From contig JAGYVD010000006.1 in assembly GCA_021209875.1 (NCBI GenBank), forward strand, positions 992,001 to 1,056,000: a stretch of 64,000 bases of DNA, written 5' to 3'. Within the stretch, counting starts at the first letter, position 1. Each line of letters starts with the position of its first letter. This DNA comes from Rosellinia necatrix. Taxonomy: Eukaryota; Ascomycota; Sordariomycetes; Xylariales; Xylariaceae. Shown one piece after another: positions 56,801 through 64,000 of this stretch. A program made the position numbers and the translations under genes. The notes under the pieces are model-generated. The model saw only the letters and a program-made list of their open reading frames with translations, did no database searches and had not been told where the DNA came from.

Positions 56801-59800
56801 AATTTTTAAATCTACGATTATTTAGTTTTTTATATTATTATATTTAAAAGTTCTGTTTTATTTAATATTAATTATTATATTATAAATATAAGATGTATAA
56901 ACAAAGTTAGTTTATTAATTTATTTTATGCGTTTTTTTTATAAAAGTTGTTATAAAATTTATTAAAAAATCTATATTTTTATAATTAAATAAATATATGC
57001 GACTTATAAGCTTAATGCTTTAGTTTTGCTAATTTTTTATTAAAAAAGCTTTTAATTGCTGTTTAACTAATATATTAACTGTTTTTTTATTTTGCTAAAT
57101 ATTAAAAGCTCTGGCTATTTTTTTAAATTTTTTAATTAAAAACGTTTTTTTAGTATATATATATATGTTTATAAAAATAACTATTTTTAGCATATTTATA
57201 AGTTGTTTAATTTTTAATATAAATATAACTTTAAAGATTTTAAAGCGTGTTATTTTTAATATTAATATATTTTTGTTTTTTTGTTTAAAAAAGTTTATTA
57301 TATTTTTTATAGTATTTATAAACAGCGTTTTAAAAAAAAATATAGCTAGATAAGCTTTTATAAAATCGGCGATTTTATTTAGTATTAGCGTATTATATAA
57401 AAATATATAGTTTATTACTACTGCTATAATTATTAAAATTATTTTAAACTATATATTTATATATATTAATATTTTAATTTAATTAAGTATTTATAAAAGG
57501 CTTTTTTTTTTATAAATATAAAAAGTGTTATTAAAAAATAGTTTTACGTTATTGTTTATATTAACGATTATAGTTGCAGCAGCAACTGCTAATACGTTTA
57601 AAGTTTTTTTTATAGTTGTAATAAAATAGCTTTAATTTTTATTTTTTATATTATATTTATTTTAACGTTTTTAATAATTATAACATGTTTTTAAACGTAT
57701 TAATTATTAATATAACATATAATATTTTTGTATTAATAGTTATATTTATAACTGCTAAAATAGTTTTTAATATAAAAAGCTGAAATTATAATTAGTAAAT
57801 AAAGTTTTATATTTAACAGCTATATAAGCTTTTTTTTTTGTTTTAAAATTTTTTTTTTTTTTATTTATTATTTTTTTTACGTATTTATATTTTTAGGCTT
57901 AAACATTAAATTTTAATTAAAACTTGTTTAAAATTAAAAATTAAATTATATTAGTTTTATAGCTTATTGTTGCTTAATATAAAAAAAAGTTATTTTTAAA
58001 AAATAAGTTAAGTTTTAGTTTTTTATTATTTAGTTTTTTTATAGAATTTTTATTTTATTAGTTTTTTTATTATTAGTTTTTTTATAAATAAATAAAAACT
58101 TAGCTTATTTTTTAAGCTTAATTAATTTTAATCCGATATTTTAAAAAAATCTGCGTTGTTTTTCTGTTATATATTCTAAAATATTTAAAAAAGCTTTATT
58201 AATATACGTTATATTTATGCTTAAGTTGGCGTACATTTTTATTTTGTTGTTTATTTTAGGGTTTTATGTTTTAAATTGCAACTAGGTATAACATGCGTAT
58301 TTTTTAATTTTTTTTATATTATATATAAAAGCTTTTTTAATACGTTTTATTTTTTTAGTATTTTATAAATAGTTAGCGGTTTTTATTTGTTTAGTTGTTT
58401 TTTGCTTAAAATATATTATTGCATTTTTTATTATATTTTTTTTAGCTTGCTTATAGTGTTATAAATGCTTAAAAATAAATTATAAAATAATATTAATATA
58501 ATATAATATCTGCATATATGTTTTTTAAATTAAATAAAAACAGTATATTTAATTTTTAAAATAAATATTAAGTTTATATTTATATAAGTATTAGATTTTT
58601 TGTTATTAATAATAAACTTTTATAATATTAATAATATATTAAATCTGCTACTAGCTAATACAACGTTTTAAATATATTATTTTTTTTTATTTTTAATAAA
58701 TAATAGTTTAATTAACTTTTGTTAGCTTTTTAAAAAATAAACTTAATTGTTTTAATTATTAATACAATTTCTATTATTATAATTATTTTTACTACGTTAA
58801 TCGTTATTTTTTAACTGTTGATTGTTTTTATTAAAGTTATAGTTTTTATAATTTTTATGTTTTCGCAAAAAACTAGATAATTAATTATTTTATTAGTTTT
58901 AGTTGTATTAATTATTATAGTTATATTTACTGCTGTTATAACGTTATTAATTTCTGCTACTGTTTTTTTAGTATTATTTTTTTAATTAGTTGCACAAGCG
59001 ATTTTTTAATTAGTTTTTATAATAGCAATTATTTTTAAAAAAAAACTTAAGTTAATATATATTTTTTAAATATTAAAATTACTAATTGTGCAAAATATGC
59101 TGTGTTTTTTGTCTGCCGATTATTTTTTAGCTAAGTTTTATAGATTTTTTTAACTTTTTAATTTTAAACATATATTTTTTATTTGCTGATTTTAAAAAAT
59201 AGTTTTAAAAACTGTTTAATTTTTAATTTTATGTTATTATAGATTTACGTTATTATTTTATATTAATTGCTATTATTAATATTTAAAATATTTATAATAT
59301 ATATATATTTTAGTTGTTTTTATATATTAAAATAAAATATATAAGTTTTAGTATATATTATAAAATATTAAATAGTTAGTTTTAAATTTATATATAGTTA
59401 TATTAGCATTTATTATAAAACGTTGCTGTATTATTTTAATTATTTAGCTTATGTTTTTATAATATAGCTTTATATATATAATAAAGCTTAGCTTGTTGTT
59501 TTATTATAAAACTGCTAGTTTTATAAAGAATGTTTAAAATAAAAATAAAATTTATTGTTTTATTTTATATCGTGTTTTTATTTTTAAAAATAAAAATAAA
59601 CAGTTTATAAAAAATATATATTAATAAAAATAATATTTTTTTTTTTGTTATTATATTAAAATTGTTAAAATTATTATATAATAAATTAAATATGCTGATT
59701 TTTTTTTTTAACTTAATATTTTTATTATAAATGTTTATAGATTAAATATTTAATAAATTAAAACTTTTTGTTTATATTTTTTTATTTATTTGTTTTATTT

Positions 59801-60824
59801 ATGCTGTAATTAAAGTTTAATAAATAATTAAATAAGTTTAAGTCGGCAGGTGCTTTTGTTTTTATATTTTTTTAAAAGTTTTTAAAGTTTTTAAGCTGCA
59901 TAAATAACAGATAGTCTGCTAGTACGCTGTTTTATTGTTTTTAGTTTATTATTTAATTATTTGTTAATATAAACTTTTTTTTGTATAAGTTATTTTTTTT
60001 TTTGTTGCATTTTTTTTTTTTTATAATAAATCGTAGCATAGTTTTATTTTTTTAAGTTTAAGTTTTATTTTATTATTTTAAACATATTTAATATAATAGC
60101 TTGTATTTTTTAAAGCTTTTATTTATTTATTATTTTAAATAAAAAATAAATAATAATATATTAGTTCGGGCTTACTTTTAAAAAATATCGATATTTTTTT
60201 TAAAAAAGCTTTTTAAAGTTTTTTTAATTTATTGTTTTAAACAGTTGCTGTTTTTAGTTTTAAGTTCAGTTAGCAGCTTTATTTTAAGTTCTAAATATTT
60301 AACTGTTTTTTTTATTAACTTATTATTTAATTATTTTTGTTTTAAAGTATTATTTTAAATATATAAATGTTTTTTTTTTATAACTGTTAGCAAGCTTAAT
60401 AAATCGATAAAATAAACTATAATATAAAAAATAAATAAAATAAATAATTTATATTAAACAGCTAGTTTAAATATTTATAACGTTTATTTTATTGCTAGCT
60501 AAAATATAAAAGTATATATTAAGTTTATTATTTATTTTTACTACGTATTTATAAAGTTTTTTCTAACGTTTTTAGCTAGCTGTATTATTTAAACAACTTT
60601 TTAATTTTTAAAATAAATCGCTAGTAAAAATAGTATTTAGTTTTAATAAATATATTAAATATAAAAAAAGCTTTTGTTTAGCTTGTTTAAATAGTATATG
60701 TTTTTAATAGCAAGCATGCGTTTTTATGTTTATAAAAACAGTTAAAAATAGTTTTATTTTTAAAAAAATAAAGTTTAATAGTTTAATTTAGTTTTTATAA
60801 AAAAACGTTATAAAAGCATTAATT

Positions 60825-61027
60825 TAAAAAATATATTATAAAAATATAAAATATATATTATAAAAAATAAAAATTTAGCAAATCTAAGCTAAGCTAAAGT
60901 TTTATTTAAATATAAGCTAAAGCTTATATATATAAGGCTAGGCCTAATTAAGTTGTGCCTGTAGCTACGGGCTATAGCACCCCAAGCGAGGGGCTTATAT
61001 AAGCGCTCCTTCTACGCGCGCGTATCA
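60825..61027 (+). repeat. right LTR of the 7.4-kb element
   Basis: The inner (left) half is mutated to almost pure A/T (GTGCACC became ATATATT). The outer half is preserved, with CACCCCAAGCGAGGGG and TACGCGCGCG intact. Confidence 0.78.
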
Positions 61028-61032
61028 CTCTG

Positions 61033-61213
61033 CTAGGTGGGTAATTCTAGTAAGTTTAGAATTAACACCTGCAAAGGTGGCTGTAGGCCACCTGTTACTA
61101 GCCGTAGCTTGTGCAATTTATTTAATCTAATAATACACAAGCTATCGGCTTAATTAATACGGGCTTTTTTAAAGACTTTATTAAAATGCCAACGGATAGA
61201 AAAACAGTTATTG
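61033..61213. other. GC island rich in short inverted repeats between two LTR elements
   Basis: It contains TAATTCTA/TAGAATTA, AGGTGGC/GCCACCT and AGCTTGTG/CACAAGCT as stem pairs within about 110 bp. Function and origin are unknown; it may be a fragment of a further repeat family. Confidence 0.5.
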
Positions 61214-61466
61214 TGATAAGTCTGGTCAGGGGTATAAAGCTGTAAATAGCTGTATTTGCAGTATACTGGTCTATATTATAGTGTTATATGTGTGTAGGCG
61301 ATGAAGATAGTGGAATTCTAGGTGCAGTCCTAGAATTCCACCTATTAGTACAGGTAGGTGGGCCTAGCTTAAATAGGTTTAGCCCAGGTAGCCTGGGCTA
61401 TTTTATTTAATCTTATAGTAGAGCAACTAGTAGTGCTAAGCCTAGTACTTTTTGCCTACTCTAATA
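61214..61466 (+). repeat. left LTR of the 2.68-kb element
   Basis: Starts TGATAAGTCTGGTCAGGGG and ends CTACTCTAATA. The left half, including GGAATTCTAGGTGCAGTCC, is intact; the right half carries many C-to-T and G-to-A changes relative to the right LTR. Confidence 0.82.
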
Positions 61467-63639
61467 AAATGCCGGGCATTTAAAAAGCAGTTGCTGTTTT
61501 TAGCAACTATTTAGCAGCAGCTGGCTAATTAATTTTTTAAAATTTTATTAGTTTAATTTATTAAGTTTTAAAATTTTTACTTAGTTTTAAAGCTTTAATT
61601 TAGCGTTTAGTTTTTTTAAATGCTAATTTATATAAAAACATAATAAAAAATAAATAAGCTGTTATTTAGCTAATATATTAATTAACTATTTTTTTATTTT
61701 TAAATTCTGCTAGTTTAGCTGCAGCTGCTGTTTTAGTTATAATTCTGGCCGCTTTTAGTTTTTCTGCGGTTTTAGCTATACGTATTAAAACTAATAAAAC
61801 TACTAGCTTTTTTAAAATAATTAAAGCTTTTAGTATTTTAAAAATTATTTAGTTTATATAGTCGCTGTTAATATTTTTGTTTAATTAAGCTAGAGCTAAA
61901 GCTAAAGCTATAAAAACGTTTAGCTTTTTGTTTAAAGCTACTATAAGCTTGTTTAATTTTTTTTATATAGTTTTTTAAAGTTTTTTTTAACTTTTAGTTT
62001 TTTTATATAATTAAAAATAAGCTTAATTTATTAGTTTTAAAAAGTTGTTATAATTTTTAGCTAATTAAAATTGTTTTTTTTAAAAGTTTTATTAGCTTGT
62101 ATATATTATAACTTGCGCTATATAAATTAAAATCTTGCGTGTTTATTTTTAATTATATTATATAAAAATAAGTTATTAGTTATAAATAAACGTATAACAT
62201 GTTTAGATTATATTTTAAAACGGTTTTTTAAAGCTGTAATAATTTTATTTAAGCCGGCTTTATATAAAATATACTGTTAGTTAGCTAATAATTTACTATT
62301 TTATTATTTTAAAGCTTAGCTGTATAATAAACAATTAATCTAGCTAAAAGTTTAGCTAAAAAGTATTATTTTTAATTAAAGCCTGCTGTTTGTTTATAAA
62401 TAATTAAATATTTATATAAATAATATTATTTCTAGCAGTTATTATATTAATATTTATTAAATTAAAATAATTAACATTAAAATAGCTTATGTTTAAAACT
62501 TTTAAACAAGCCGTATATTTAAAACTTTAATTAGCTAAAGCTTAGTTAACTAAATCAAATTAGCTAGTTTAATTAGCTGAATTAAATTAACCAGCCTGGT
62601 TAATTATATTAAATTAGCTAGTCTAATTAGCTGGATTAAAACAACTGGCTTAAGAGGCTAGATCGTTAAAATAGCTAAACATTTAATTAGCTAAATTATA
62701 AGTAAAATATATAGCTGTATTAATAATTAAATATATAACTGGTCTGTAATATATAGCCGGATTAATTAAAGCTGCAGTATTTGCAGAAAAAAAGCTAACA
62801 CTAGTATTTTTAATAGCTAGAGGCTTTATAAATAGAATTTTTAAGCTAGTATTATTAGCTTTAAAAAAATTATTAGCTTTAATAAAGTTATTAGCTTTAA
62901 ACTTATTAGCTTAAGTCGTTTTAGTTTAATTATTTATTTAGTTTTTAAAGCTATTATTATTTTATATATAACTAATTAATAAGTTTAAGCAGTTATTTAT
63001 AAAGCTTATTTTTAATTTTAAAAGACTTAATTTTATATTTAAAGCATTTATTTTTAAATTAAAAAACTTAGTTATAACTTATAACTTAATATAAAATATT
63101 TTTAATTTAATAATATCTACAGCTAATTTATTATATTTTTTGTTTAAGCTATTAACGTGTTTTTATAACGTATTTATATTTTTTTATATAGTATTTATTG
63201 CAACAGTTTTTATTTAATAATTAATAAAAGCTATAATTTAGCTAAGCTAGCTGGTTAAGCTAGGCTAAGCTAGGCTAAGTCGGCTTAGTCGGCTAAATAA
63301 GCTAGGCTAAAATAAACTAGGTTAACTAAAGCTAAAGTTGGTAGAATTAATAGCTTAATTAAATTAGCTAAAATTAATAGATCTGGCTAAAAACGTTAAA
63401 AATAAGAAAATCGGTAGGACTAGCTAGAATTAATAAATCTAAGGCTTTAATTAATTAATTAGTTAGTTAATAAAATAATATAATTTGCAGCTAATTCTAC
63501 TAGTTTTTTTATATTTAGCTACGTAATATAAACTGCTGCAGGGCAAAAAAGCTGTTTTTAACCGCAAGACCTAAATAAATAGTTCGTAAAAACTGCTTAA
63601 AGAAATACTTTTAGTCTAATCGTTGCAAAAATATTAATT

Positions 63640-63892
63640 TAATACGTCTGGTCAAAAATATAAAGCTATAAATAGCTATATTTATAATATACTAGTCTAT
63701 ATTATAGTGTTATATATGTATAGGTAATAAAAATAATAGAGTTCTAAATGTAGTCCTAAAATTCCACCTACTAGTACAGATAGGTGGGCCTAGCCCAAGT
63801 AGGTCTAGCCCAGGTGGCCTGGGCCACTTTATCTAATCTTACAGTGGGGCAACTGGTGGTGCCAAGCCTGGCACCCCTTGCCTACTCTAACA
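63640..63892 (+). repeat. right LTR of the 2.68-kb element
   Basis: Starts TAATACGTCTGGTCAAAAAT (mutated) and ends GCCTACTCTAACA (intact). The left half is mutated (GGGG became AAAA, GCAG became ATAA in places); the right half, with GCCAAGCCTGGCACC, is intact. Confidence 0.82.
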
Positions 63893-64000
63893 TATTGTTT
63901 TTAGTAATACGTTAGGTTGTTTTATAGAGCTGTTTTTCGCGGTTAATCTTTTTTTTTATTTTAAAGCAGAAGCTGTTTTTTTTTAATAGTTATTTATTAT

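Larger units (their letters stand above)
53632..61027. mobile_element. 7.4-kb LTR retroelement, hypermutated
   Basis: Direct repeats of 204 bp (53632-53835) and 203 bp (60825-61027) of family D bound the element. They start TAAGAGG or TAAAAAA (TGAGAGG in the reference solo copy) and end TATTA or TATCA. The flanks are CTTTG (53627-53631) and CTCTG (61028-61032), a 5-bp target duplication with one C-to-T difference. The 7-kb interior is nearly all A/T, with no surviving gag or pol motif I can see. Its length fits a Gypsy or Copia element. Transcription direction cannot be decided because primer-binding site and polypurine tract are erased. Confidence 0.78.
61214..63892. mobile_element. 2.68-kb LTR element (TRIM/LARD-like), TSD TATTG
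   Basis: Two direct 253-bp repeats of family B (61214-61466 and 63640-63892) bound the element. TATTG flanks both outer ends exactly (61209-61213 and 63893-63897). The interior of 2173 bp is too short for a full gag-pol and has no reading frame, so this is either a non-autonomous element or an internally deleted one. Its interior holds AGCTGG/AGGCTAAGCT tandem pieces at 62550-62670 and 63235-63320. Confidence 0.8.
47880..64000. other. AT-rich, RIP-like repeat block
   Basis: From about 47.88 kb the sequence becomes mostly A and T, with GC islands only inside repeat copies. No reading frame beyond about 70 codons exists on either strand except chance AT-rich ones. Several repeat families recur in both orientations with unidirectional C-to-T or G-to-A differences, as expected of repeat-induced point mutation. 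The block continues to the end of the window. It may be subtelomeric, pericentromeric or simply an AT isochore. Confidence 0.85.

Noticed and set aside
57165..57353. 62-codon hydrophobic frame in the AT-rich block
   Set aside because: Phe/Ile/Asn/Lys-only composition expected from mutated A/T sequence inside the 7.4-kb element.
47880..64000. The AT-rich block as mitochondrial DNA or a centromere
   Set aside because: No mitochondrial genes or tRNAs are present, and it is joined to nuclear genes; centromere identity cannot be judged from sequence alone.

Overview
The window is genomic DNA of a filamentous ascomycete (Pezizomycotina, probably Sordariomycetes). The reasons are introns of about 45-175 bp with GTRNGT donors, a DUG2-type glutathione dipeptidase, a HET-domain relic, RIP-like hypermutated repeats and an intron-split eS30 ribosomal gene. 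Frequent TAGGTA/TACCTA tetramer clusters between genes remind me of Xylariales, but that is only an impression. Two compartments meet near 47.9 kb: a gene-bearing part of ordinary composition (1-47.9 kb) and a 16-kb AT-rich block (47.9-64 kb) made of mutated transposable elements.

Left part (1-24.9 kb): a broken threonine-type asparaginase gene; an intact dug2 (WD40 plus M20 peptidase); two low-complexity hypothetical genes on the minus strand that flank a small secreted protein; a tRNA-like relic; a 189-residue hypothetical gene; a phosphoinositide phospholipase C; and a TetX-like FAD monooxygenase.

Middle part (25-42 kb): an SNM1/Artemis-family nuclease with seven exons; a secreted GH43 glycosidase; a hypothetical gene; a divergent SRPK-like kinase; an MFS transporter; a small multi-pass membrane protein; an aldehyde dehydrogenase with four exons; and the 63-residue ribosomal protein eS30, read here from four short exons.

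Boundary zone (42.5-47.3 kb): a decayed HET gene (minus strand) abuts a 5'-truncated cytochrome P450 (plus strand) with an in-frame stop. Next to it is an apparently intact second P450 of the trichodiene-oxygenase type, with an unusual I-helix. With the ALDH and MFS genes nearby this may be the worn edge of a secondary-metabolite cluster, but no backbone synthase is present.

AT-rich block: at least four repeat families can be delimited by eye. Two direct-repeat pairs look like full LTR elements: one of 7.4 kb (53632-61027, 5-bp target duplication CTTTG/CTCTG) and one of 2.68 kb (61214-63892, target duplication TATTG, two 253-bp LTRs). Solo LTRs of the same families lie at 48596-48797 (TATAA duplication) and 50866-51121 (AATAT duplication). 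The second solo LTR sits inside a copy of another repeat. Mutation is not uniform. The outer half of each LTR is nearly intact and the inner half is heavily C-to-T/G-to-A mutated. The interior of the 7.4-kb element has lost CA but kept TG on the plus strand, which points to strand-biased hypermutation. I found no convincing new functional system; the most unusual signals are this mutation geometry and the pseudogene lesions.
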